Positions 13,701 to 25,402 of a stretch of 64,000 nucleotides of DNA are shown in pieces. Position 1 is the stretch's first letter. The number at the start of each line of letters is the position of its first letter. The translations under genes were made by a program, and so were the position numbers. Location of the stretch: positions 114,907,271 to 114,971,270 of the forward strand of contig OW121851.1 in NCBI GenBank assembly GCA_933228895.1, given 5' to 3'. The notes under the pieces were generated by a model that did not search any database, was not told the DNA's origin, and worked only from the letters and a program-made list of their open reading frames with translations. The DNA is from Platycnemis pennipes (Eukaryota; Arthropoda; Insecta; Odonata; Platycnemididae).

Positions 13701-15327
13701 CGATGCTGCTTCAGTGCCATGAAAGTTCCAGAGGTCATCTGATGGTGCTGCATCACGTTCAGCGTGTAAAAACATCTGCAGGACGTTCACCTGATCCTCC
13801 TCGCGAAACATCTCAGCCATCACAGCGATTACAGTGACCGGACTCTTGAAGTGCAGTTTTTGAACCGCGGGTTCAGCATCGTGTAGACCTGAAACCACTT
13901 TTATTATCAAAATCACAAACGTAAATAACCCGCGGCTATGCCTGGCATCTGGCGGCTGGCCTATGACATTTGTCGCGTGACATGTGAGTGGCCGGCAAAA
14001 GACGGTGCCGCGTAGTGTTACGTCATGCGCATTCTACTTTAACATCTCTATGGCGTCGTCGCACGGAGTTCATTCACAGTCGAATTTTCAAACTGAAGAC
14101 GAAAGTTGAGCCATTTTAGCCATCACAGTTCAGCAGTCACAAAATTCCGAAATAATCGGTCAAATTAATCCGGTATACGTATCGATATAATAGATATTGG
14201 CAATTGCATTAATCGATTCCATATTTTTCGATTAATTGACAAAAATAATCGATTATTTGATTAATCGATGTTATAATCACCCATCTCAATGATGTTCAGG
14301 GATGTGAATAGCTTCCTTCACAGCTGTATTAGCTCATTAGCCCTCATTCCCTGCGATTTCCACATGCCGCTGGACTCGAATGAACAGAACTTTGATTCCC
14401 TTCCCATTATGGGGTAAATAGGTGGTGTATAACCTCTGGAAAATGGGGCACGCGGAAGAAAAGCCGTAAATTAATTACAGTGCAGTCATCAAGCCTCTGT
14501 AAATGGCGAAGGACTCAGCAGCGTAGCAAATTCCAACCTGATTCATCTGAATGGCCAGCAGCTCGGCTGTGTGTGCACTACACAGCGTATTGGATGACTC
14601 TACGATGAGACGAGGTTATCGCACACAAATAATCTGTATCTAATTTCAAAATTACGTCCAATTTCCATTAATGTGTACACTTTGTTTTGCCAAAAGAATT
14701 CCTCCGAAGTAAATATATAAATGTATATTATTTCCCGTGCAAGCATTCTGAGTTTGAAGAAATAATGCTCCTTGATATATATTATTCTATATCGATTCCC
14801 ACATGAGGAGAAAATTTTTAAACCATTACTTTATTATCACTATGACATAACTTTTTCTGGTTTAAGACCTAGTTTGTTAAACACAGCAGAGAAAATAGAT
14901 AAGTGTTTGCTTGGGTATTTTACTTAACACTAACTACTTCGGTTCGGAGTCGGTGGTGTCGGTTCCTTCATCATTTTGGTACATATGTTCCTGAATTCTC
15001 TAGTATCAAAATTTACTTCGTGGTCAGCAAATTCTCAAGTACGGAATTAAATACTATGTTCCCCTGAGCTATGCTTTGTTAGAGTGAGGCATTTTTCCTC
15101 AATGCCTTGTGATTTGGTTACGGTTTAACAGAAAATGCAGCTTACCTACATGAACATTGAATAATCTTTTTGCATTTACCTTGCAGATGACGGCCGCTGT
15201 GGTGACGCACCTAGTGATTCTTGTCCAGTTCCAGCTGGCTGGCAAAGACAGCCCATCTTCTTGCAACTGCACACAGGAAAACTCGACGGCGATGATGACA
15301 GAACTGATGACAACACCTCTTCCTTGA
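4758..15327 (+). CDS. Gustatory receptor gene Gr-A, four exons, complete
   Basis: Seven-transmembrane insect gustatory receptor, expected to act as a ligand-gated cation channel subunit in sensory neuron membranes. Exons: 4758-5891 (residues 1-378), 6689-6757 (379-401), 9889-9978 (402-431) and 15187-15327 (432-477, TGA). All introns are phase 0 with GT-AG ends. Exon 1 begins with a basic N-terminus, then the family-typical TWPLLLTSQVLG (49-60). Hydrophobic segments lie near 82-98, 120-140, 174-192, 208-224, 313-335, 352-372 and 432-447. Exon 3 carries FTACGFFSLDFSLLTS and exon 4 THLVILVQFQ, the family's TM7 motif with His in place of the usual Tyr. The ATG is the first after an in-frame stop at 4731. 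The C-terminal tail after the motif is long (about 30 residues, Ser/Thr-rich). Intron 3 (5.2 kb) holds nested transposons. The ligand is unknown. The gene looks functional; the exon joins are inferred from frame and motif order. Confidence 0.9.
5892..7479. other. Gr-A intron 1 and start of intron 2, no other feature
   Basis: Apart from the 69-bp Gr-A exon 2 (6689-6757), AT-rich intron sequence. The intron 1 donor reads CAG|GTATGG and its acceptor GCTGACAG. A frame at 6878-7099 has no recognisable domain and starts just inside intron 2. Confidence 0.6.
7480..7678. repeat. Near-perfect 199-bp foldback of Penelope-like tails
   Basis: Two arms of about 95 bases are reverse complements with one visible mismatch and a spacer of roughly 9 bases. 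Each arm contains GACG-CTATAGC-CGTC-GAAAC, a short helix followed by GAAAC. The same kind of tail flanks Penelope-like RT and GIY-YIG remnants elsewhere in this window (56141-57405, 47566-48275). I read it as two element tails head to head with no coding sequence left. It lies in Gr-A intron 2. Confidence 0.8.
7975..9070 (+). mobile_element. RTE/L2-like LINE ORF2 remnant
   Basis: Decayed non-LTR polymerase on the + strand in several frames. In order: QAGFMAGRSTIYHL (RT block 2-like, from about 7996), a block ending HVKIGSRLITGFNV (about 8215-8255), YYDDPQYMTLQLIRGI (8438-8483, matching the catalytic DD block of these elements), then VTAYGCGT, RMRQMTGISQS and a final block near 8890-9060 typical of the ORF2 C-terminus. 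Several stops and frameshifts. It sits in Gr-A intron 2. Confidence 0.75.
9562..9717. repeat. Imperfect foldback, about 70-bp arms
   Basis: Left arm (ending ...CACAGCATCG) and right arm (starting CGATGCTGTACTACAG) pair around a CCGG centre. The outer parts share AAGCAAAATCCAC and its complement. The minus-strand reading contains GTGAAACCCGGGTCG, similar in layout to the helix-GAAAC tails of the Penelope-like elements here. It ends about 170 bases before Gr-A exon 3. Confidence 0.65.
11085..11770 (-). pseudogene. Transposon-linked protein remnant inside the foldback
   Basis: Minus-strand reading, with frameshifts: a block with VWFTATHSVAAPYHDLQFLK, then LIACDEVKNPVARAAQNKFL, NHLWYLSEE, later RFFSILDIGTSFFNVPVQFW and finally AERAVKLMT. 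From memory this layout matches an uncharacterised protein found in many copies in repeat-rich invertebrate genomes; I cannot name the transposon class. No start codon or complete frame remains. A BLAST search against invertebrate proteins would settle the family. Confidence 0.55.
11777..11852 (+). repeat. LINE 3' tail ending in (TTA)n
   Basis: CTCAATCTCGCCCCAATAAA is followed by AGACC and about nine TTA/ATT units. A related stretch without the repeat occurs near 2234. A simple-repeat tail of this type is usual for some non-LTR elements. It lies in the centre of the foldback element. Confidence 0.6.
12966..14287 (-). mobile_element. hAT-like transposon remnant
   Basis: The ends are inverted and related (GGGATGGGCGATT on the left, AATCACCCAT on the right), with several ATCGATT-rich motifs just inside each end. 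The minus-strand frame 13916-13473 (147 aa) contains MAEMFREEDQVNVLQMFL and, near its C-terminus, YDIELRQFLNRPVV, which fits the region before the dimerisation domain of ZBED/hAT transposases. The target duplication is not clean (GATGAT-like on both sides). It is inserted in the I-like LINE copy. Confidence 0.6.
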
Positions 15328-18250
15328 AGGTGCTCCGGTTAGACATTATTAGTTCACAAATAAGACGAACTGGATCATCACCTGGGGAAAAAAGTAACGT
15401 AAACTGATTACCTTAGAATGGGCATTGGCTTCACTGAAAATAATAATAACAAGAAGCCTCGAAGATGAAGTTCTTAAGAATAAACCCCATTAAGTCAGAC
15501 AAAAAACGCGATAACTTCAGCTGAAACAAGGCAGACTGAGGAGCTAGTGCTAAAAAGACGATGAAATTCCATATTAACAAAGAATTGCTTCGCATTCAAA
15601 CCAATGAAATAGACACCATTACCTTTACAAGAACATCGGGGGTAAAATTTTTAAACATTATATATAGTTGAACTCCAAAAAGAGTACTCAAATCTCATCC
15701 AAAAACTTATTAAATAGAATACCGGTAGCCTAGTCATTACCATTACTACCTATACTAATTAAATGACAGACGAATCTCTTAATATAGGTAGATTATCAGG
15801 TAATTAATCAATAAATCCTCGTTAACAGTTTTAACATTGGTAATTTCACTTATCCTTTAGTTCATGCTTTTTTTTCGTTCTAGAAAAGTTGATTGACGTA
15901 AAATACGGCTAATGTTAAAAAGATAGAAGAGAGATAAATCTCCAAGAGAAATTGGAGATAAAGAACCATATGAAAAGAAACTAACGAAAATCCGATTCAC
16001 TAATATTGTATCAACTAGTAAAAGATAGGTCAACCATTAATGGAAAGAAGACCACTACGATGATCTCTCAAAAAAGATTATACTGTCTTAAAGATCATTT
16101 TTGGCTAGAAAGAACACCCCCAAACCGATAGACGTTTTTCATCAGCATTATTATTAGTGATTAACAAGCGTTGGTATAATGTTTACTGATCTCCAATAAA
16201 GCCGAAATCTCATTGGTTACCTTAATATTATTTGCAGTCCAGGAAACATTTTACCCGATCTTCTGTTAAAGCACACTATACTATCACAGACAGCAAGAAT
16301 TATAGATTGGCAAGACCTCAAAATTCTGCCAATGAAGAAGCTGAAGAATATGAAATAATTTCGAATTTTATAGAGGCTTTAAAACTTCTCACGCAAATCA
16401 CGTTCTTTCATGGACATCAATAATCTACTTAATGAGTTACTGAAAACAGGTTGAAACACACAATGTTCTTCGTTATTTTAAATATGCGAATTTCTTATTC
16501 TTGATAGATTTCAACTCTTTACTGTGATTCCAAATGCTGAGAGAAGTGAAATGCTGAAAATGTAAAAATATCTCCAATGAGGGCAGTATACCAAGCACAT
16601 TTTATTTTTCGACAAAACTACTTTCTATATAATGTGCCACAAATAAAAATGTTGTAGTCATGTAACATCAACGAACGCAATAAACGGACGCTGTTGGTGA
16701 AAACAAGAGTTTACGAGTTATTCATAGTACGGTATATGTATGAAGGTAATCTCAGCAGGATTAACTGGTGGCAGCCGATGTGTGGTTCACATTAATTAAC
16801 TAATGTCCGTTACTTCTGCTAAGAGATGATGAGCAAGCCACACACCAATACCTACCAACGATAAAGATAAGGGTGGATGCAGAATAGAAATTAGTTCTCC
16901 TGAATCCATGTTTATTTTAAATTGGTATGGAAAAGTCAGGGTAAGTGCAATGACAACGAGGCGAATTAGCTGATGGAAAAAATCAAAGTTCGAAAAAAAC
17001 CGTAAATACGAATCGTCTAAACTCTAAATCGTTTTCGGTGGCAATTAAAAATCTTGATATGAGTAACTGGTATTCCAGGTTAGCTCTATTTCTATCAGTT
17101 CACGCTATGATAAACCACGGTACAAGGTTCCAGTCGCCCATAATCTCATTCGTGGGAGATACGGCCATTCATGCAGGTACAGCACTGGCTTCTGATTCAG
17201 AGAACCCTGGCTCACACCCTCACAAGTAAGCAGATATTTTCCATTAGTACACCACTCCTTAATGGATTGCGGTGTTGAAAGCAAATCGAGTTCAATACTG
17301 CATTCGTCGGATGAGACGTTGAACCGTGAAGACGCTGGCACCTATCGCTAAGAGGAGGCTAGCTTCTTCGCGAGCGAGGTTCCTCTCCATCTCCCATCGC
17401 TCCATGAACAATGTCCTACTTCTAAACCTTCCTTGGATCTCCAGTGGATAAATGTTTTTCAGTTTGAGATAAACTGGTGTACTTGAGGTTAATTAATAAT
17501 TGCGAGCAGCTGCTCAAAGATATTCCACAAGTGATTTCATAGCAAACCATTTGCAAACATATGAATGGTCCAAGTTTTGCCCCGAATATTTTATAATCAT
17601 CCACCCAAAGCAATGCGGAATATGATTATTTGTTAAAGTAAAAGAAAAAGTTTCATTTCTGGATAATTTAGTTGCTCATTTGTTTTTTGTTTTTGGGTTC
17701 TTGAGATCATTTTTCTTTATGCAGTTGTCAGTCTTGTCTTTGTCGTTCGAGAGTGAACAGCTTATTAATGCATATTGAGTTACTGATATTTGTATCTTTC
17801 ATCAAGTATATGGAACCTCAATATGGAAGCAGAGCGACTTTCGCTGTTGCTTAATTAGTTTTCAATTGCGTTTTCGCGAAGTTGTTCTCGTTTCGTAGTA
17901 GTTAGTTAACTTCACGGTTGGCGGTTTTCGTTTCGCATTGCGTTCTCGTGTGGATTTTGCTTTCACTGCACCTGTGAACGGAAATGTTTGCAGATAAGTG
18001 CAACGGACGAAGCATGGAGCTCCATGGGATCGAGTAACTACGCAGTGCTGAGATTTGGAACATTTAGAAATTCTTCGTGAAAAATCTACTTCGCGGAATC
18101 GACAATGCATACGAGGTTTGCGTTGGTGAGGTGAGTAAAACAGTGCATGTGGAAGGTGCCTACTCGGATCAGCGTGCCTCGTATAGTGCCAAAATATAGC
18201 CAGTGTAGTAAGAGAGTTAGCTTTCAGGCATAGTTTAAAAATTAATAGCA
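15328..18250. other. No gene recognised downstream of Gr-A
   Basis: AT-rich intergenic sequence after the Gr-A stop. Open frames are short and carry no domain. The 17820-18250 part is more GC-balanced and may be the leader of the adjoining Copia remnant, but no LTR boundary could be seen. Confidence 0.4.
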
Positions 18251-18258
18251 TGTACTTA

Positions 18259-18725
18259 GAGAAGGAGTGGACTATAATGAGAAATTCTGTTCCTGTTGCT
18301 CGATTTGATAAAATTCGAGCTCTCTTGAGTACTGCTGCCAAGGAACATCTAGAGTTGGCACAGTTTGATGCCAAAACTGCATTTTTGAATGGTGTCATTG
18401 ATGAAAACATATTCATGGAACAACCCGAGGGGTTCGACGATGGGACAGGCAGAGTTTGTGAACTTCACAAAAGTTAGTACGGCCTGAAGCAATTCCCAAG
18501 ATGCTGGAACAAACGTTTTAAGGTAGTTCTCAAGGACTTTGGACTCCGTGAGAGTAAGGCAGATCCTTGCTTATTTCATTGTACAGGTAATAGTGACAAG
18601 TTGTCATCTATGTTGACGATGGGCTAGTGGCTTCAACAGATAAATCTAAAATTCAAGAGTATCTATAATGTTTGACATTAGAATTAAGGATTACCAGTGA
18701 ACCAGTTGGATATTTCTTGGACATG
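18259..18725 (+). mobile_element. Ty1/copia reverse transcriptase remnant
   Basis: The + strand reads VPVARFDKIRALLSTAA, then LAQFDAKTAFLNGVIDEN, FMEQPEGFDDGTGRVCELHK, a stop in place of the L of the usual SLYGLKQ, then YGLKQFPRCWNKRFK and ESKADPCLF, and after a frameshift LRITSEPVGYFLDM. This is the standard block order of Copia RT. The active-site region (near 18610) reads through a frameshift as ..MLTMG, so YVDD is lost. Dead copy; no LTRs identified. Confidence 0.85.
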
Positions 18726-18967
18726 TGCTCATGGATAAAATGTGCGTGTGTAAATAGGTTCAGAGTAAGACATCGGCCGAGGATGAAACAAAATGGGGTA
18801 GGAAGTAAATGTTTCGAAGAAAGAAGACGCAATGAGATGGTAGTGTTTTCGAAATGAGTACAGTAGGAACCAGCTTCCAAACCCATGACTTTAAATTAAA
18901 AACTTTCATTATTGCTTTACCGAAAAAGAACAGCTAGAACGGTACACCCGGAAATTTATAAGACCAA

Positions 18968-19144
18968 GGGCCCAAGTCTTGAATCTTTCCTTACTCCCAG
19001 AATAAATATTGATGTTTTCGTTAATAACGAAAATGTCATATTTTGTTTTCAACGTGGATAAACGAATACCTTGAAATGAATGACGTTTTCATAACGACAA
19101 ATTTCATTCATTATAGCGTAACGAAAGATTCAAGACTTGGGCCC
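18968..19144. mobile_element. 177-bp MITE
   Basis: Terminal inverted repeats of about 27 bases start GGGCCCAAGTCTTGAATCTT and are matched at the right end with one or two differences. The interior is AT-rich and itself partly palindromic (GTTTTCGTTAATAACGAAAA). No coding capacity. The target duplication is uncertain because the termini are themselves palindromic. Confidence 0.75.
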
Positions 19145-20930
19145 CTGGTGATGAAATACTGTCTAGTTTCCCATAAGTTTACACGCCCTCTCCTTCAAAA
19201 GTCTCCTCATACATCATGCATGATATTCCCACCGATTTTACACGCAACAAAAGCACCCTTTTGTATACCACTTTTCCGTTAAGATAATGGTTAATGACTC
19301 CCTATTAGTTCTGAGTGGCGCATACCGACATTATACAGTAATGACGGAGTGTGTGCGAAAATAAACTTAACGCCGCATCACTTTATGGGTTGTCGGTTAC
19401 GGCTGCTGTAAATTGTACAATTCACACTGGATAAGTAGTCAATCGGGGTCTCTCGACAGAGTCTGACGTGCCTGTGAGAGCTCCGCCTTAAACCACGGAG
19501 ATATGCGATATATCTGGACTTGTTTCTCGTAGTACTGTTTTTTCGTGCTTTTCACGTTCTTGCGCTTCCTTTTGTCGTTCGTGCCTTACTTTTTTCTGTT
19601 GTGGCGTCTATCGTTCTGCTATGAATCTGTTGATTTTTGCTGCTGAACTGAGGACGCTCTATATTTGAAATGTTGCCAATGCATTATTAATGGCCTATTA
19701 CTTTGCTACAGCGCCACGCCTAGCGCTCATAGTGGTTCATCAGACTCACCGATTCCGGTGAGTTAAATGAGAAGGGACAGCTTTGCATGCAGAGAGATTA
19801 CTATAAATATGACACATACCTGTATTAGTAGGTGCTCTATATTCATCTTAGAGCATTTGCATTCAAAACTGGAAAATAGACTGTTTGAAACTGCGTTCAC
19901 TTCCAAGCAAAAGGCTTCCAGTTCGTACATTACAATTACCATGGCATGACTGACTAACAGCCGTTTCTATATTAAATGCGTTCCATTAGATCAACCAAAA
20001 AAATTAAGTTTACGAAAACTGCCAGCCAAAGTTTGATTTAAAAGGGTATGTTGCAGAAAACATTGGGATTATGCTGTTTAACAACACATGACTGAAGAGA
20101 GAGCCAATATTCTCTAACGTTCGGGGAACTGCGCCTTTATGGTTCAGTTCTGTACCTCTTTTGAGTATTGTGGATGTTTCCATTGGTGCAAAATGCAAAA
20201 AGGTAGCAGTGAGGCATGCCGAATAGCTTACAAATAACGTGAAAATGGAACGCTAACAATAAAAAAAAGCTTTTATACGAGCGAAATAATGATTATTGGA
20301 AAATGTTTTGCTTATGCTTGAGAGCCAGGGTTGATAGTGACAGGCAGAGGAGTGAGGAAAAAGTCCTTTATTGACGGTACTGTTATATTTTTATCGAGGA
20401 AAACCGAGAGGGCAACAAGTGAACTTTAAGAAAGACTTATAGTAAGCAGGAGTTCACGAAATCCATTACACTTGCTTAATACTAAGCATAAATTTTCCAG
20501 GCAGCGAAAAAACTGCCATCTGAGAAACATGGGATGAATATTAATAACATGGGAATAATTATTGCATTTTCTAGGAATGTAAAGGTAAGGATACACTTTG
20601 AAAAATACTAGTCGTAATAAACAATTGATACTTGGAAGAACTAAGTTTTGTTTCATTACGAACAACCGCTTAGATAAGTCACACTAGAAAGCAGCTACTT
20701 TATAGATGATAATATTCAAGAGGCACATACCATTTCGTGGAAGTCCTAATATTTTGTACCTTTGTCTTTCATCTTTGCCCAACTCATGAAAGTATTTAAG
20801 AATCACTATTACATTTATAGTGAACTACTAACATTAAAAAATGTATTTATACTTTCGAAAAGGGCACAGTCACTCCTAAAAATAAAATAACGTAGTCAAG
20901 TTCATTCCGGTGGTTCCTTAGGAGATTTTA
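19145..20930. other. No gene recognised
   Basis: Intergenic AT-rich sequence. Short frames only, none with a domain or splice-bounded exon pattern. Confidence 0.45.
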
Positions 20931-20939
20931 TTCACCCTT

Positions 20940-22615
20940 CCCGATTTTTAGCCGCGTTCGCACAACCCGGTATTTATCACACTCGACTAGGATATGCCTG
21001 ATGCTGATAGGGGAGTCGCATTCAATGAGGTTCTCTCTTCACTGAAGAGAGATGAGAGTCTGGGGACTGCGCCCTATCCTTAGACGTGTGATGATGACCT
21101 CCTCCCGATGAATGCTCCTGACGGACGTCGGCCACCTGGACATCACCGGTTTGACGCTTATGTTTGTTCAGGACGGATTCAGTTCCCGGGGGAAACGTTA
21201 TCCCTCACTGACTCCGGTGGTACTAGTTTGGCTAGTCCGGAGGGACTGAGGGATGGCAATTTTTATGCACTTATTATGCACGACCCCGGCAGTAGATTTT
21301 GATGGTAGAGGCATTCCTGTTTTAAGTAAAATCAGGTGCCTTACCTGGCTTAGCTACTTCCTTCTATTCGACTGTTTTAATATTTCCGCTCCTGTTCGTC
21401 TGGGTTCCTTGAGGAGATTTAGGTACCCCTCTAAAGACCACGGACGCGAAGGATTAGGAAAAGGCCGGTGCTTTGCGGGCTCTGAATCTTTTCGCGCCTC
21501 AAAGTACTTCATCTCCGGTCTTGATCTCCATGACCTCCATTCATCAAACTTCTTCCGACATTTGCGATAATACGTTGGACGCGTGCCCTACTAGTTCAAG
21601 CAACATGGTTCCTTGCTACAGTCCGTACATCGAGGCGATATGGCCGAAGCGCTAGCACTAGAGGTATTGGTGTCGGTATGAATTCCCTTTCTGAAACCGA
21701 TTCACACCCGACGAATACCACTATGTAGCCTATAAATTTTCTATAGACTATAGAAAATAAAGAAGATAAAAGACTATAAAAATTTTCCAACGTGAAAATA
21801 TTGTAACGCGCAAACGTTAACACGACTGAATTAGTTTTCATTACTTCGCCGTCGCGCTTGGTTGTAAGTCGACGAGCATCAACAAAAATCTGAGATTCCA
21901 TCTCTCTCTTGCGTCTCTCTCAGGGTGGAGGTGCTATGCGCCTCTACCCTCACCGGTATGTCATGGAACTTTTTCAATGCCAGTTTATCCCTTTGCTTCA
22001 GAGTAGAAGTTTCAATGAGCATGAGACTTCAATCGCGCCGCTGTTTTGCGAGTCTAAACTCCACAGACACTGCAGCCGATAAAACTTTCTAAGAACAAAG
22101 GACACTAGCATGAGCGTCTCCCCTTCTTTCTGGCACTTCATGACGACCATACGCCTAAAAGCGGATAGAGCACTTTCCACCCCACTTGTATCCGGGAAGT
22201 ATCAATCGATTGGTGGTAGGATTTTAACCTCCCTTCCTATATTAATTTCTTCCCTCAAGCTCCACACCCACATCCCTGGTTGTGATAGGTACAGCGAATC
22301 GGGGCCAAAGACTGGTATTGGCCAATATTACTCACCGAATATCCGACACATGGCTGAGAACCACGAAGCTCACGCTCCAGGATACCTCCTCTCCTTACGA
22401 GTCTCCGCACACGGCAAACATGCAGGTGGATCGAAGGCCAGCTGATATGGCCGTACACAGGCAGTTGACCAACAAACTGTTCGAATGCATCCCTTGCTGA
22501 CACGGGGTTTGTTTTTGGCGTTGCCTCCCCGCCCTTTTAGCTGCCTCTTACAAGCTGGGATACTGCCCGAGTATTCTCAATTCCCTACCCGCAGGGAATT
22601 GGGAAACTTTCTTGT
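20940..22615 (-). mobile_element. I-like LINE copy, decayed
   Basis: The left part (20940-21160) is, on the minus strand, the C-terminal region seen in the intact copy at 45204-46719 (R-R-E-E..ITR..IG.CALTHS, then a Cys-His knuckle), with stops. The right part (22255-22615) matches the 5' piece of the copy inside Gr-D (61615-61955), including CCGCCCTTTTAG and CGCCTCTTAC. The middle (21160-22250) is unrecognised and may be decayed ORF1 or other sequence. The 3' UTR signature is missing. Confidence 0.6.
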
Positions 22616-22619
22616 TCGG

Positions 22620-25400
22620 TTCGAATACAACACAGATTATTTTCAATCAAGTCTCTTCCGCGACACCGAGGTTGGCGAATGTTTCAAAATGGCTGGAGGA
22701 AGGCTGGCCGGTAAATGACGGTTTTGTTTCACTAGAATGGGCGAATTATTATCAAGAAGGTACGAGCTGTGTTTATCAATGAAATATAATGCCCACAATA
22801 TATTAGTAGAGGGTAGTTAGTGCAAGAAAATATATTTCGGAAGGCAGAAGGTAAAATACAGTTGAAAATCTTACATTTCATTTTTCTTGATGGTTTTTCA
22901 GATTTTTTCTTAATGCTATCGAGTATCAAACTAGGAAGTTCCGACATAGTGGCGGAATGGGCACCAGTATTCAATGGATAGCAGATTCTTACATTAGTGT
23001 TGTCTTAGAAGTAAGAAACTGAGTACGGACATTTATTTTCCAGTAACGCACGGCAGATGGCTATTCAGAGCTCCGTCATCGTAATACACATCCGCGACCA
23101 CTACTCACCATTACTCTCAATTCTTCCTCTTACACCACAAAACCGAATTGCGATTGAATGAAAACCAGTTTCACTTAAATATAATTGAGTTGACCCCGAG
23201 GAGGGGGAATCTCGAATGGAAGATTATGAGATGCTCTCACGGTCACCTCACCGTGTATTAACCCCTAAAGCATAGGATGTCGTGGTCCCCTTGACACCTT
23301 TCAATAAGAGCACACTCATGCCGACATCGATTTCCCTCCCCATCTTTCTTCTTACCCTTTCATTCCCAACCTCGTAACTTTCCTGCAAATCTGAAGCACC
23401 TGTAAGTGCGGCTACATACTTGAGAACAGGTATGATCGTTGGAGCTCTCTCTCGTTTTTCGTGAGATCGTTGCTTCAACCAGACGTTCTCTGCGGACCAA
23501 CTCAGTCTCAATCCCTACCAGTATACATTTAACATTTGGACATTAAGTCCTCATTGTTGTGTCGTACATTTTATGGCTTTATTTAAGACTTCAAGTGTTC
23601 ACCATTCATTGGTAACGTTGATTTGCCATCCGTCGATGGAGATGGAGTGGAGTTGCATTTAGGCAACGGAAATATTTGGAGGGCATGGTCTCTATCACAG
23701 AGATGATTTTTGTGGAATGGGTAAGATAGAGAATTAAGGTTTTGGAAGGCAGGCTTTAGATGGGCGAATGTTCACCAGATAGCGCTTGCTACGGCTTCGA
23801 GAAGAGAAGAAAAGAGATTGTGTGATCGGAAGTGACGGTGTCAAGTAGGTAAGGGATGAAGCACAGATGCTGTAAATGGCTCGGAAAAAAAGAAACTCGG
23901 AGCCAAAAAGGGAGGTTGGGAAATGTGTATATGTTAGTAGGTAGCTGAAATGTTCACGAGGATAAGCCACAGTAGACCATCTAGAATAGAACCCCGCGAC
24001 TCTATTCAATCTGTTTAACGTAGATATCTCCACCGTGTCAAGTGGGGAGCCTACAGATGGTCCCAAAACATCCTCTTCCGTCTTTATAAAAGGAATGGAG
24101 GGCAGGTTATACACATACCATACGCATACCGACCCGCGGGAAGATGACAGGTAATGCTAGCGACTGCCGGGCGCCTGTTCATTGGTGTCCGCACGTGGAT
24201 CAGAAGTAAATTAATTTTTAATTCTTAAGACCAAAGTCACGTGCCACATAAAAGTGGTGTCTACTTAAAAGATTGTGGTCACTTCATTGCAGTAAATGTG
24301 GGTCAAAATTGAAGAAGATCTGTGACTAGATATTAAATGAACATAAGAAGTGTGAAAAATTATGATGTGACTTCCATGCATGCAAAGCATCTGTTATAAA
24401 CAGGCCACGGGGGAAAATTCATCCCGAAGTCTTACACGTCAATATTAAATGTTTTAAACGACTTCTTGAATGAATTTTAAATTCTTAAACGACGGTGCTC
24501 ATCATTGTGTATTTAAATGACTTCACCGATTTGAAATGCTCCACGTTGACCCCAATTTCTTGTTCACCCTATTATTCACGACAACCCAATACTTGACTTA
24601 ACATCTTGTATAGGTCTATTCCCTCCTGTGGCGTACCTACCTTTTCACCCTATACTACACTTCCCTACCCTTTTTAATGACTTGTTAAATTCGTCATTTT
24701 TAACCCCCCACCATGTTGTACGCCTCAGAGTTCCCTCAAACTCCTTTCCTTCCCAAAACATACATCCACTCCAGGACACTATTTATGGCCACTTCAATGT
24801 TTTAGTCCCTTGAGAATGTCACGTATGTGTTGAAACAGGCTGGGAGATTTAAATTTTTGTGGAACATTACAGTTTAGTTATTACTTTTGACTTTGGAAAA
24901 ATTCCAAAAGTAAAAGTCAATGTTGGTTATTTAAGCTTTGGTTAATAATGATTCTCTGCAAACTTTCAGATGGCTAAATAAAAATTCTACCACCAAACTT
25001 CCATGCCGCGGACTTTTGATTGCCGTATCGTGTAAATTTTTACCAAAATTTGTTAATTTGTTTCCCGTATCGCCGCGCCGGCAGAAGAAGCGCTCTCTAA
25101 TGTGGTTTAATATGAATTAACCAAAAACGCTTCTTGCTTGAAAAATGCCAAATTCGTAATATTAACGCTACCCGTCATCTCTTAATGTCAGAAGAACGAC
25201 ACTTGTACTTTTAGTCTTCTTTTGAAAGCAACGACTCGGATCGGAATCGGACATATAGTCAATAATATTTACTCTTTCATAGGCACTACAATATCTGCTT
25301 TGGATGTAAGGCAAACCAAGCGATTGGAGTGAAATACTGAATGTCGCATTTCTCAACCGACGATATTATATCGAAGCTGGAAGCCGAAGACCAGACGTAA
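22620..25400. other. No gene recognised upstream of Gr-B
   Basis: Mostly AT-rich. The longest frame (minus, 23734-24114, 126 aa) has no domain I recognise, and neighbouring sequence does not supply transposon ends. No promoter element could be assigned for Gr-B. Confidence 0.4.
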
Positions 25401-25402
25401 GC

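Larger units (their letters stand above)
10362..14640 (-). mobile_element. I-like LINE copy, split by two later insertions
   Basis: Reading the minus strand: RNase H remnant (about 14640-14290, with HTAELLAIQMN), then the spacer and C-terminal Cys-His region (12890-12591), then the 3' UTR (10567-10362) ending at the family signature GTCGACGCAC. Comparison with the copy at 60878-61955 shows these three pieces are collinear. The gaps are filled by a foldback element (10568-12590) and a hAT-like remnant (12966-14287). All of this lies in Gr-A intron 3. The copy is old, with stops throughout. Confidence 0.75.

Noticed and set aside
17862..18416. 184-codon minus-strand frame
   Set aside because: Partly antisense to the Copia RT remnant, with no domain; taken as a chance frame.
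23734..24114. 126-codon minus-strand frame
   Set aside because: No recognised domain, no exon borders, no transposon ends nearby.
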